This document shows positions 40,501 to 52,348 of a stretch of DNA of 64,000 nt, in pieces. A program made the translations under genes and the position numbers. The stretch lies in contig CM039183.1 of the NCBI GenBank assembly GCA_008360975.2, forward strand, positions 10,257,762 through 10,321,761. Reading direction: 5' to 3'. Under the pieces are notes generated by a model, which searched no databases, had not been told where the DNA came from, and saw only the letters and a list, made by a program, of their open reading frames with translations. The DNA is from Lichenostomus cassidix. Lineage: Eukaryota; Chordata; Aves; Passeriformes; Meliphagidae. Within the stretch, counting starts at the first letter, position 1. Each line of letters starts with the position of its first letter.

Positions 40501-43500
40501 ATTCCCAGGCTCCCACCAAGCAGAAATCCACTAAATCCCATCTTATTCGTTGGTGGGTTTGGGGTTTTTTTTTGCACACAAGCTCACCAAACTCTATGTT
40601 CTCTGTTAAAATCACTTCTTTTGCTTGAAAGCTCAATCACAGGGGAGTAGATACTCAGCTATTTTTGACTTAGCTTACAGATGAACATAAAAGAGATCTC
40701 AGCATTAGTTTTTAAAAGCATGTAAAGCGACCAATTTTTTTCTCCACCCTGCCCCTGCCACGAGTGTGTGCAGCTGCTAGAAATGACTAGTTTGAACTCA
40801 CACCACCATAAAATACCGCTTCCTAAATTTATTTGCAGAAGGTGTCATTTTCCAGCGGTGTGAAGATGCATTTGATGACAAAGGAGGATGAAAGGTTGAT
40901 GAAAACAGGCAACCTGAGCTGTGTTCCTTCGGTCACATCGTGCTTCCCGGAAACCTGCTGGGCTGAGCTCCAAGAAGTGGCTCCCCCACTCCAGAAAACA
41001 TCTTCAGCTGAAGGAAAACTGAGAATCATCGGGATTACTCAGCCTGGACCTACTCTGTCTAGGTTTTACACCACTTACAAAACAAGAATAAATGATACTA
41101 AAAGCAGAACAAGCCCACCCGTGGATAACATCAGTCATAGGTAGGTATCCAAATGATGCCTGCAGACTCAGATTATGAATAGATACTAAAAGCTTGGCTT
41201 TTAAGCAATAAACATAAAAAGAAGCACCAGCCCTTCCTTCCTGAATAAGTTTTCAAACTGCTTGTATTATTTAAAATAGAAAGAGGAAGCGTTATACAAG
41301 AAAAAAGGCAAAGTGCAGAGCACACAGATAGGTTGGACAGGCTGGAGGGAGATAAAACATGGAAAAATAATAATAATGTTCTATTAATAGCAGATATACT
41401 TGCAACAACAAGGGTGAAATAGGAGGATTAAAAATATAAACATATTGACATTAAAAACACAAATATAAATTGTCCGGCCTCAGCTGCACTCCACTGAATT
41501 ACATCAAAGAAAAAAAACTCTCAAACTTTGCCATCAGTTTTCTCCCCACTCAAGTTCAAATCTTTGCTGTGGTTTAGAAAGCATTTTGCCAGTTGGGGTG
41601 GAGGCAAAGAAATGTCAAACTTCCAGTAGTTCTTAAACAAGCAACAATATTACAGACAAGTTTGAGGTTCACCCTCTTTAAAAATGAATGTGCACACTCA
41701 TGTGCTCCCTGAACTCTGCTTCAGCAGAAGTGAGCTGTTTTCTTGGAGAACATATAAATCTTCAGAGTTTACATTACTCAGTCTAAAATTGTTTCTTCTT
41801 CAGCCCTCCTGAAGGAGGTGGATTCAGAAGAACCCTCAACAGATGAAAGCCATTTAATGCACTATTGTTAAAGACAGAGAGGAAAATAAAAGGCAGAAAG
41901 AAATCCAGATTGGACAAAAAATACCAATTGTTTTTTTTTACCAGATGGTAAATAAAAAAATTTTAAAAATCAAGGGAGGGAGTAAAAGCAGGAAAAGAGA
42001 ATCAGATACAATGCCAGTCCTGGAACTGGTGACATGACCTGTCATTCCCTTAGGAGACCACGAGCTCAGCCTTTTCTTCTCCTCCTCTGTTCTCTTACAA
42101 TAAAAGAGATCTGTGTTTATCAGGTTTCTGCAATCATTCTGGGAAAATTACTTGCTGCTGCAGACTACTGCTTCATGTTTAATCTCGTTTCATTTAGGAG
42201 AGTTAAAAATAGAAGTTGGAGCACTTCACATTTTGAAGACATGGGGAAAAAATAGTTGTAGCCCCACCCTGAGTGCAGCAAAGGTGCAGACATTAGCAGA
42301 GCTTATTGGAGCTTTGTAGGCAGGGATACTGTCAGTGAAATCAGCACCAAGTTGCTTTATTATGAGCCAAGCACAGAAACAGTATCATGAACTCAATTTT
42401 CACTTTTACTCAGAGTACCTTGATTATCTGCATCTGTTAAGTTAATCATTAACTCAGCTTATCTGTCCCTTGGTTTACATTTGGCCATCAGCTTCCTTTA
42501 TAGCCAAGCAGGGATGCTCTAGCAGTGAACAACATGAACTACACGAGTCTCATTCCTCCCCTGTACGATGTCTTGCCATATACTCCATTTCAGAGCCAAA
42601 TTCTGACTCCAGTCTCTGCTTTCCTTCTTTCCCAGCACTATTGTGCATTGCCTGTTATTGTCACTCTGAGCAGCAGCTGAAGTTCCATTTCCTAGGTGGA
42701 AGGAGAACCATTTCTGCACTCCCAGACCAGGCTAGGAACACAAACACATCCCTTCCTTCGCCCATAACCCTACAGACATGGTTCAGAGCAGCAGACAGAT
42801 CAGCCAGGAAAGGAGACAAGCTTACAGACTACCCTGCTCCACAGGAAGCAAGCAACAGTGATCTACCATCTGCTCCTTCATCACCTATTTTGACAACTCG
42901 TGTTACATGCTGACAGGGCTGACAGGTGAGAGGGAAGCTTCCATTCTCAGCATCCCAGCCACCAGGGCCTCCTTTCAGCACAGGCAAAATGCTTTTCCCT
43001 CCTGTCGGCTCAGTGAAACATGAAACATGCTCCCCAAACCAGCAGCAGCCATGGTGACTGTGAGCAGCTGAGCCTTTACGAGGAGAGAGGAGCAGCAGGT
43101 CACACTCTGCAGCATGGCAATCACCACTGTAAATGTCCCTCTGCATCCATGTTGCTGGAAGACATCATCTGATCAGGAGCAAAGGCCAAAGCAGGGAGCT
43201 CAGAAGAAACCATCTCTCACTTGCTCATAAACACTTAGTTGCCATTTCCTGTAGCAAAAATTATCTTTGCACTAAATGCAATTAACATTTTTGGTGGGGA
43301 AAAAGCTAAACAGGTGATGAAACAGCTAAGATATCAATCAAAGCATCCTCCAACAGAATCCCATTAAATGTTAACGACTGCTTTGATTACCCCAGAGAGG
43401 AGGAAATTCTCTATTACTCTATTTCCACCAGGTTGGGCTGCTGCTGAGGTCATCTATGAGCAGAGCTGCCAAGCCATCATGTTTTCCCAAGCTTGCAGGA

Positions 43501-46500
43501 AGCCCTGTGCCTCCACAGCCCAGGAGATTTGCTCCCAGCAGCTGCACACACACCACCGAGGCTGGCAGAGCTTGCAGAGACACCACCAGTGAAAACTGCT
43601 TGGTGCTGAAAATCTGCTTTTAGATTTCATATTTTTAGGCCTCAACAGCTAAAAACTTCAGCACTCAATTGCTCCAAGACACTGCAACCCATGGTGTCAA
43701 AAAGAATTGCATTAATTTTTTCCTGTGGCTTTTCTTTGTCTTTTAGTCAAATCGTGGGCTACCTATATTTGATCAACTCCTTACCATTTGTCCACATGAA
43801 CTGGACAATTTCTTCAGTGCTTTCTTTTCATTATGAGACTTTTTATAGATTTCCTGACATGTCATAAAATGAACAAACCCACTCTCCTTGCCAAGCAAAT
43901 GTGATTCATAAATGTACCATTTTTTCTTTGACAGAAAAATGGAGTTACAAATATTTTTCTCACTTCAAAAAAAGGTAAAAAATGTTCTAAATGAAAAAAT
44001 TAGAAAGGAGTCACAACTAATCCAAATACATAAAATATTTCTGCCATGTGTAACAGTGTAAAACGAAAAGGTACTGATACAAACAGCTTGTCAGAACAGA
44101 ATAAAAACTCCTCTTGGACCAGAAATGGCAAAAAGAGTCTAAGAGAACAGCACAGCTGATGTGGCAGTCTGAAGAGAGACAACAAAGCCGTGTGTAAATG
44201 TCAGACAAGGAGTAAAAATGTCTGTTGATTACTTGCCTTTCACACAGATACTACTTCAGTGTCTGCATGTATCTTCAAAACACATTTCATAATCCTGGCA
44301 TCACAGTTCGGAGAGACTGCAAAGAAAGCTAAGGAAAAACGACCCACCAAGCTGAGGTAGAAATCTTTTGGCAGAGATCCCAAAATATCTCAACCAGAAA
44401 AAAGATCTAACCATATTTGGAAAAAAACCACAGAATTTGCTCAAACTATATTTGTATTGCCACTTTTTATTGTTAGGGAAGAGAGAGAGAGATGTGATAA
44501 AAACCATGCTTTCAGAAATACATTAACACATGCAAAATGACATGATTACAAAAATATTTTTTAAATAATTAGGAAAACACTTAAGTCTAAAAATTGTTTG
44601 GACAAGTTGGCTATAATTTCACATCTTCTCTGCATGGTATATTTTAGGTCTTGTTTTCACGAGGTTGTTGTAGTTATTTTTACTTACATGAAATCACATA
44701 TAAACCAGCATAGTTAACAGGTAAATATAGAATGTGCCAAAGAATTAAAGGGATAAAAAAATTTATTCCAAGATCACTATCACCTTTAGAAAGGAAACTT
44801 GCAGTTCTCAAGCACAGCAGATAAACAGATACTGAACTCCACTGGGAACGAGAGAGTCCCAGGCTTGCTATACAATTCTAAAACGACCAACTTTATAAAA
44901 GATAGAATACTCTGAGTTAGATCTTAGGCTATCTACCAGAACCAGGTGCTCATGCACTGTAAACAAAGTAAAAGGCAAATCCCACTTACTTTATTCAAAC
45001 AGTTGAATTTTTAAATCATTGGGTGGCTAAAATAAGCAAAGGAAGATTTGTTTTCCTTGTCTATGACTATTAAATACAGTGGTACACAACTATGGAAAAC
45101 TACTGTGCTTAAGCTTCAGATGTTAAGAATATACAACAAATAAACAAGCAGAAGACCCAACTGACAATACAAAATAAACCCAACAAAAACAACCAAACAA
45201 AACAAACCAAAGAAAGCCCACAAACCAACCAAGCCAGTTTGGTTTTCCCAATAATGAACTCTTAATCCTTCACAATGGAGGCCACCAATGTGCCAACTCA
45301 GTTCTTACCTACTCCATAAATTAAATCCTTTAAAAAAAATTTATAATGTAAAAGCATACATTTATTATGATAACCATAACATTAAAAATAAGATATTTTA
45401 GGCCCTACCTTTAAATAAAGTAACTCATTTCACCTTGTTATAAAATAAATCATCCTCCAGGGATGACCTTGGAGCCCTCCCAGGAAGCTGCAGCTAACCC
45501 TGCCTGCCCAGGGAAAACACACAGGAGCCACTCAGAAGCTCAAGTTGTCAGATGTTCTTAGCTGACAACCTCTGTCCCATTGGGTTTAAGGACTAAAACA
45601 TCAGTGAAAAAAGACTTCATGTAACAACTGCAGTGTCTGGTGTTTTGTGCCATTAAAGCTTTTCCTTTTTCTTTTTTAAAAATTAAATAAACTACTGAAA
45701 AAAACAAATGGCATCCAAAGGTTGAAGAATTCAGGCTCCATCACATTTGGTCACCAGACTGGAAGAAATCCAGAGTACAAACTTTAAAATGGAATAATTT
45801 TAACCACACAAGTAGATTCTAGCCATACCATAAAAATTCTTGGTCTTGTCTGCATTTTTTTTTCTTTTTAATAAATTGTTGGATATACTGCATCCAGTTG
45901 CTACACACTACAGTCAAAAATCCAGTTGCTACACACTACTGTCAAAAAGCTAAATTACATCATGCCAAGATTGTGGCTAAGCGTTACAAGGAATGAAAAA
46001 TTCCAGGTGTTCAGCTTGTAAAAAGGTTGAGTTGTAAGTGTCATCTAAATTTCCTTTTCATCCACTAGCTGTGAACTTCACTGGCTCAAGTGCATACCAG
46101 AGCTCTTAGGTCTTTGATAGGTGTTATTTAGTGTGTCAACCACTCTTTCTGTTGCTCTTCTTCTGAAATTCCAGTGAAATGAGGATGTATATGATAGCAG
46201 AGATGATTATTCTCACTCCAATGTAAAGGATCCAGTGACTAATCTGTTTGCCTAAGAACATTCATCTTAACGTGCAATGAAAAAAACACTGTGTATCTGA
46301 AGAAAGAAATTAGTCTATTATCTGCTCAGCTGTGTGGCAGCCTCACATGAGACCAGCAAGGTTGAAATTAATATTTTTACTTCATTGCCAACATCATTTG
46401 GCTCCTGGAGCAAGCAAGAACTAATCTTCCTTCACACCAGTTGTAAGAGACATCATTTTTAAAGTATCATATAATAATGAGTGTAATTTCAGCATGCAGC

Positions 46501-49500
46501 CTTTCCTTTCCTTTTAGTCTTTATTTATGCAGCAAATTGAAGACAAGGCAACTCAAGTTCTCTTCAAAAGAGGAAAGACAACTCATGGTAGTCCAGAAAA
46601 TCACCAGTGCTGAGATGATGGCATTGAACTTCATTCCCCTCTTCAGCATTTCCCACACACTTTGGGGAATAGAGAATGGAGCCTTAAGTGTTACTGAAAT
46701 AAAGGCATGAAACTACATGTGAAGCCTAAGGGAGTCCTTCTCCTTTTTCAAATATATTCCATACAGCATGTGTTTGATGAATACTAATTAAGTGTAGTAG
46801 AAGCATTTAATTTGAAATAATGATCATCAAAGGCAAGAGCTGACTCCCTGTTCTTCAATCACAGTAGATTCTTGTTAAGGTCAAGAGAAACACCATGGGG
46901 ATAAGGTTGGACTAATGAATTTCAGCATAATCAATACACTTCCCTTTCTGTGCATGAGTGTGTTTGTGTGCACACACCCCCCTATATATACAGAATATGC
47001 CAATCACAGACACACACATCTAGGTGGAACTTATCTAATCACACCTGTAGGGTTTTGGGGTTTTTTTTGAGAAATGGTGGCATTGATGATGAAGATGCTA
47101 CTCGCAGAAGTCCTACAAATGCAACAAACCAAACCATACATTTGGAGGGAGAGTGGAAATCAACAGGACTTGAGGCACTGCCACCAGCAGGGAACCCAAC
47201 TTTCTCAGCAGCACACTGCTCTGGAAGTCCAGTAACTGGCAATTAGCAGATTTAAAATGCAGTAGGGCATTTGAAAAACAAGATGCAATGCAGAAACTTT
47301 ACACACAAGAAGAGCCAGTACTGACCTGCCTGCTCTAGACACAGGTAGGTAGCACCAACCTCCACAACTGGGACAAAGCAACCAGATCTCTGCTTGCAGA
47401 GATATAATCAACACTGTAATTAGGAGAGAGAGAGAGGGAAAGAGAGATTTGCTTCTTGTTTGGGCAATACAGAGTCTACCACACCTATTCTAGATCTGTG
47501 ACGCAGATCTGATGACGTTTTTTCAATTTACCACTTTTCTGTAGCTAACGTTACAACAACAACAACAACAACAACAACAAGAAGCACTGCAAAAGGTCAG
47601 GTAAACCATTAAACTTCAGGTAAGCCATTTTCACTGAGGTGGCACAGTCACAGCACAGCAGCACTTCACAGTCCCCAATGAAACGAGCCTGTCTCATGTC
47701 TGAGTTACAGAAAATACTACTCATTAAACCAACGACGTCATGATGCTGGGAGCTGTTCTGTTTCTGTCTGCCTCGAGGATTTGCAGCTGTAGTTGAGGTT
47801 TGTGATGTGCAGACTCCTTGTTCACACCCTGCTGATTAAAACAAAGGTCCAGTCCGTGGAGATCACACCACCACCCCCAAATCCCAGCAATAACACATCC
47901 TACCCATCTCCTCACTAATCACAATACCAGGGAAAACAACACTGCAAATGTGAGAGGCTTTAACAACACAAACCCCAACTTTTTCGACTTGAGAAATCAC
48001 AAAAAAGTAATTTAAAAAACCCCCTAATGACGTGGGTACATTGTTCTTTCTACCTGACATACCTAGGCAACAAGTTGCTGCTCCAGGCAGTGGAGCACTG
48101 ATCTTATCATTCTTGGCAATGTTCTCCAAGCCTGTCATGTTCTGCACCCAACCTTCCTCTCCACTTCATTGTTTTCAAGTATTTTCCCCCTCCACTTTTA
48201 TGTTACCTGCCAGCTGCTGAAGTGACCACACATACAAAAACCTAAAAGCTAAAATAACTTCCACTAAAAGCACTAAGAATGCTTTGGGATAGTGCCTGTG
48301 CACATTTTCATCCCTGCACTAGTTCAAGTAAACATTACATTTTTCTGTCCTCCTAACTGACAATGCTGAAAATGGGGAAAAAAAGGAAAAAGAGAAGCAA
48401 TAACAGTGTGAATGAAATTTGTAAGAGAAAATGTATGCTGCAACACCAGACACCAGGGAGCTGGCAACTGAGCTGACACAGGACACATATTCAGGCAGAA
48501 AACCTGTCTCCATTTACTGAATCAAGAAGAATGACCTTGATCACCAAGTTGTCTTCTTAGTTGGCAGATGAAGGTGCAATTGCAACTCTACTTGGCAGAA
48601 AGCAAGCAGTTTCTCCAACTAGCTCTTCCAAAATTGTTTTACTTCAGTCTTCAGACTGAAGCTGTTCTCCGTCTTAGCCTTCCATAAGCCTGAACAACTG
48701 CAAAGTGCTCCAAAGTTCATGACTCAGCCCACATATTTGAGGAATCACAAGGTATCCAGGAAGAAAGGCAACTCTTTTCCCTTATTAGAAAATGTAAAAA
48801 GTCATTTATTTTCTACCAGTTAGCAGAAATGGTTTCAGAAATGTTTCTGTTAGCAGAAATCCTGCTGAAAAAGATGCAAAGGCCTTTATCCTCCACAGCT
48901 GAGTGAACCTTACAGCTGTTTTTCTGCTCTGACTTTTCCTATAAGGGCAGATCCCTGTCATGAAGATCAAAGTCTCCTCCTTCTCAAACAGGGGTGAAAA
49001 TGCTTTGAAAACCCCTCTTGAGATCACAACAGCAACTTCATAGGGAGAGGGCTGCAGTCTCTAGCAGGAAGGTGACAATCTTTAGGGACAACACACCTTC
49101 CATGTTGGATATCAAGCTCTTGGTTCCCATATATTAGTTATATAGTCTGATTAATATTTTACCATTCAAATACCAGGATATTTATTAGAGATGCTAACTT
49201 CCTCAGCATTTATGGGGAAAAAAAAAAACCAACACACAAATCCCCCCTCCCCAAAACTCCAAACAAACCAAAACAACTTATAAACCAAATATAATATTTC
49301 TACTCCTCATGCTGAATTTTTTATTATTATTTAGCCTATGTAGAATTTGTTCCAAAGCAGAATAGTGAACCAGAACGCTTTAAACCCAGCAGCAAGGGAT
49401 CCCATTCAATAAATGCAATAGCTTACTGCCACCAAAAGGAAAACAGTGGGATTACTCCAAGTGGAAAGGAACTATTACCAGCGGATTAATACTAATAAAT

Positions 49501-52348
49501 TAAACTTATGTAAGAAGGAGACAAATTTAGTGTTTTAATCAGGATGAAGTAACCTTTGAAAAACCAAAAAGAGCTGGGGTGAGAATTTGCAAAAGCTGAT
49601 TTCCACCAGTTTCTCAATGTTTTACAGCCTTAAGGGACAGAAGGCTGGGAGAGATGAAGGCAGAGGGCAAAAAACAACTAACAGAACAGAACTGCAATTT
49701 TATGATTCTCCAGGGCCAGCCTTCCTAGGGTTTTGTTCTACCTTCCAGGATATTCCACAAAAGAAATTAATTTTTTTTTTAAAAAAAGTAAATTTAATCA
49801 AGAAACATGATTTCACTACAAAATAAATTTGGCATTTTAGAAAGAGGTCAGATGATTCATGCATATTCACCAAATCGATGGGCAGCAAAGGAAACAGCTG
49901 TAAGAAGTAGATCATAAAGATATCTTTTGTAAACATATATACTCTCACTATAATCCAGGGAGGAAAACAATTTTTTTATTGCTGCAGTAAATGTGATAAC
50001 TCCTTTGAGGCACTTTGATCTCCATACTCTTCCCAGGTGCCATGCTTGGCACAAGTGGAATGCAGAAAGGTACTGCAAAGTCCTTCACCTTATTTATACT
50101 CAGCTCCAGTAAGACCAGGAGGCTGGTTTATGGTACAGATCCATGTTTACTGCTGAGAAGACATGAACTAATGCAGCAATTAGGTTACCAAGGCAATGAA
50201 TCTGTTTCTAAACTTTCTGTTATCCTGCTGTTTGCCCTCCTTGCTCCACCACCCAGAGGAGGAAGGAAAAAAAAAACCCACAAAAAGGTAACAAAGACAT
50301 CTTTTCCCCCCTCCCCACTTCAGTAATTTTAATATTGCAGATTTTTCACAATGAATTAAGTACCAAAACTGGAATAAATATGCTCAGAAATTCATATGGC
50401 AATTGACAAGGAAAGGAAAAGGCAGATCTTGCAGTAAGTTTTGTTTCTTCAGGTGCTGAGGTGTGTCCACCAGCACCCAAAAGGTGTGTCCAAAGACTAA
50501 GATGCTGTAAGCACAGAGGAACACTTTGGAAATTTGCTGTTAACAGCAAATACAATGTGACACAAAATCCCCCCAGGTTTCAAGTCAGGGAGATACTAAA
50601 AGAGGAAAATAAGTTTAAGCCTCCCTACTCCCAAAGCACAATTCAATAGGATCAACCTTTCTCCCTTATACTGGCAGGTGTGAAAGAAAGAGAGCCCTCA
50701 GAGCAACCAGAAGGCCAGGGGATTCTTTTAGGATGCTTTAGAACAGAGATCCTAAAAGTATCCACAGGACTTTGGTGTCACTTCTTTTAAGTTACCCACT
50801 AGACATAATCCCTGCAAAATCCATGCACACTCAAAGCTGCACCTGCACAAAGCAGTTTGTGCATTGCTTAGCCCAAAACCTCAACTGTAAAGCTGAACTA
50901 CACAGACTTGAGTTATTTCACAGGAGTTTCCCCCATCAGGAGATGAGAAGAGCAGTGACCACGGAGACCACGAGACACACCTGATAAGAGATGCTAATTC
51001 ATGTTGGAAGGTGTGAGTGACCTCAAAGACCACAGCTGGTGCCAGTTTTGGCTCTCAAGGCAGCACACAGAGTGTGATATCCTCTCCCCAACATATCTTC
51101 ATCCTCCTAAGCTCTGTGCCTGTTTTACAACAATGTGAATGCCCACAAAACAACCATCACCTGTGTCTTCTGGGGCCTGAATTAACATTATATTCGGAAT
51201 GTGACACCTCAACGGTGCTTGAAGGAGAGTTGTATTTGAGGGGAGGGAAAGAAAAAAGCCCACAGACAAAACCAGAGACCCCTGCAAGAATCAATCTTTA
51301 TGACTCAGCTTTCATTTCAGGCTTTTCAGAGCATCATATGAATCTGGTCATTAAATAAACAACAGCATCTTCATAAAAGCAGAGACTGAGTGAGATCACC
51401 CTCATCAGATTCCAAATCTCTGTATTGTATTTAAAACTAATGACCACGTTTATAAATCTGGTCAAACAGCCGTGCATTCACCCACAAGGTGGCAGTGGCC
51501 ATCCAATTTAACACCTGGAGGCTCCCTGAGCCACACGGAGCTCCAGGGAGCTCCACTACACTTTTCATTCTGAAAACACAGTTTTCTTACAAGAAAACCG
51601 CAGTTCTTCTCAGCAAGTAACAGGTAGTTATTTCCGTGAGCACAGACCCTGAATGTGCTCCTGAGGAGCGACAGGAGAGCCCGAGGCACAGAAGCACAGC
51701 AGGAGCTGAATTGGAAGGGATCAACAGGGATCATCGACTTCAACTCTTGGCCCTGCACAGACACCTCAAGGGTCACACACTGCCCGACAGCATTGTCCAA
51801 ACGCTTCTTGAGCTCTGCCAGGCTTGGTGCTGTGATCACTGCTCTGGGCAGCTGTTCCAGTGCCTAACCACCCTCTGGGGGAAGAGCCTTTTCCTGATAT
51901 CCAACCTAACCCTCCCCCGACACAGCTTCACGCCATTCCTTCTGTCCTGTCTCGGCCGCTCCCCACACGCGTTCGGGGATGGAGCAGGGCTGTCACCGCG
52001 GGCAGGACAGGGCACAGGGCAGGGCACAGGGCAGGGCTGTGCTTTGTGCACCAGCAGCACCCTTGTCCGCGGCTGCAGCCCGAGTCCCGCGGAGAGGCAG
52101 GCGGCTGGCGCTGCTGCCCTCAGAGCGCGGCCCGTTCCCCCTCAGCGCCCCGCCGGTACCTGCAGCAGGCCGCCCATCTTGGCGCGCAGAGCGCGGAACT
52201 CCTCCGGCGGCGCCTCGGGGTAGAGCTGGCCGCGCAGCAGCTCGTCGGTGATGTCGTTGTTGCCGTGGAAGGTGGCCTGGGCGATGCCGCTCAGCAGCGC
52301 GCTCAGCGGCCTGCAGCCCTCGGGCGGCTGCGGCTCGGGCGCCGCCAT
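34301..52348 (-). CDS. COMMD1: COMMD1 copper metabolism (MURR1) domain-containing 1, coding exons 1-2 (last exon outside the window)
   Basis: COMMD1 is a subunit of the Commander/CCC complex. It acts in endosomal recycling of copper transporters such as ATP7A/ATP7B and in NF-kB turnover. Exon 1 (52348-52160) and exon 2 (34582-34301) join in phase 0 to give 157 residues. Residues 1-63 carry the helical N-terminal domain with TFHGNNDITDELLRGQLYPE. Residues 64-157 carry SIASADMDLNQLEAFLTAQT, SDQAAVIAKFWKNH and the first half of the COMM domain (WRVDLKSQLRHIDQINTPVA). About 33-36 C-terminal residues, normally one further exon, are missing; I searched the minus strand down to base 1 by eye without finding them. 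The N-terminal exon is three residues longer than in human. Exon 2 differs from human at a reported copper ligand (see findings). Confidence 0.97.
39025..39079 (+). repeat. imperfect short tandem repeat (CAAAGAAATCACAA)
   Basis: CAAAGAAATCACAA at 39025-39038 and 39066-39079, with related ACAAGAAAATCACAAG between them. Confidence 0.75.
45163..45232 (+). repeat. A/C-rich low-complexity stretch (AACCAAAC-like)
   Basis: About 70 bases almost without T, made of irregular AACAAAAC and AAACCAAC phrases. Confidence 0.75.
45853..45873 (-). other. A-rich run after ATTAAA on the minus strand
   Basis: About 260 bases downstream of the 41-codon ORF the minus strand reads ATTAAAAAGAAAAAAAAATG. It could be the tail of an old retroposed transcript or a simple A-rich tract. 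Confidence 0.3.
45893..45948 (+). repeat. 28-bp tandem duplication (two copies)
   Basis: TCCAGTTGCTACACACTAC plus nine bases, repeated once with a single A/T difference. A recent local duplication in COMMD1 intron 1. Confidence 0.9.
46136..46261 (-). other. 41-codon ORF with one strong membrane segment and basic tail (unrecognised)
   Basis: The minus strand reads ATG to TGA in 42 codons, with a stop directly before the ATG. The peptide begins MFLGKQISHWILYIGVRIII, continues SAIIYILISL and ends EFQKKSNRKSG. That is one hydrophobic segment of about 22 residues followed by a basic tail, as in small single-pass membrane proteins or the last exon of a larger one. An AG acceptor-like CTTAG lies inside the first codons, so the stretch from GKQ could instead be a terminal exon in the same frame. 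I do not recognise the protein. Chance is possible. Confidence 0.3.
47553..47580 (+). repeat. (ACA)n microsatellite
   Basis: About nine uninterrupted ACA/CAA units in COMMD1 intron 1. Confidence 0.95.
51695..51960 (-). mobile_element. CR1 LINE fragment (5'-truncated 3' end), antisense on + strand
   Basis: The + strand reads as the reverse complement of a CR1 3' UTR. Diagnostic phrases in order are TTGGAAGGGATC, CAGCTGTTCCAGTGCCTAAC, ACCACCCTCTGGGG, TTTTCCTGATATCCAACCTA and CGCCATTCCTTCTGTCCTGT. CR1 is the dominant LINE of birds. The copy is short, as most CR1 insertions are, and ends about 200 bases from COMMD1 exon 1. Confidence 0.85.
52001..52037 (+). repeat. GC-rich short tandem repeat, unit about 12 bp
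   Basis: About three copies of a GGGCACAGGGCA-like unit in COMMD1 intron 1, between the CR1 fragment and exon 1. Confidence 0.7.
52160..52348 (-). CDS. COMMD1: COMMD1 exon 1 coding part
   Basis: 63 codons from MAAPEPQPPEGCRPLSALLS to MGGLLQ, ATG in a good Kozak context (CCCGCCATGG), phase 0 at the donor. The donor is CAG|GTACCG, which has C instead of G at +5 and is therefore weak, but the junction to exon 2 (LLQ-SIASADM) fits the family exactly. Confidence 0.95.

Larger units (their letters stand above)
34583..52159 (-). other. COMMD1 intron 1
   Basis: About 17.6 kb between coding exons 1 and 2. Contains the CR1 copy and a GC-rich short repeat at its right end, a CAA microsatellite, a 28-bp tandem duplication, an A/C-rich stretch and a short membrane-protein-like ORF, each listed separately. 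I see no other gene, RNA gene or repeat family. Conservation could not be judged. Confidence 0.85.

Noticed and set aside
50998..51050. CR1-like phrase (GTTGGAAGGTGTGAGTGACC)
   Set aside because: Resemblance ends after about 30 bases with no further CR1 landmarks.
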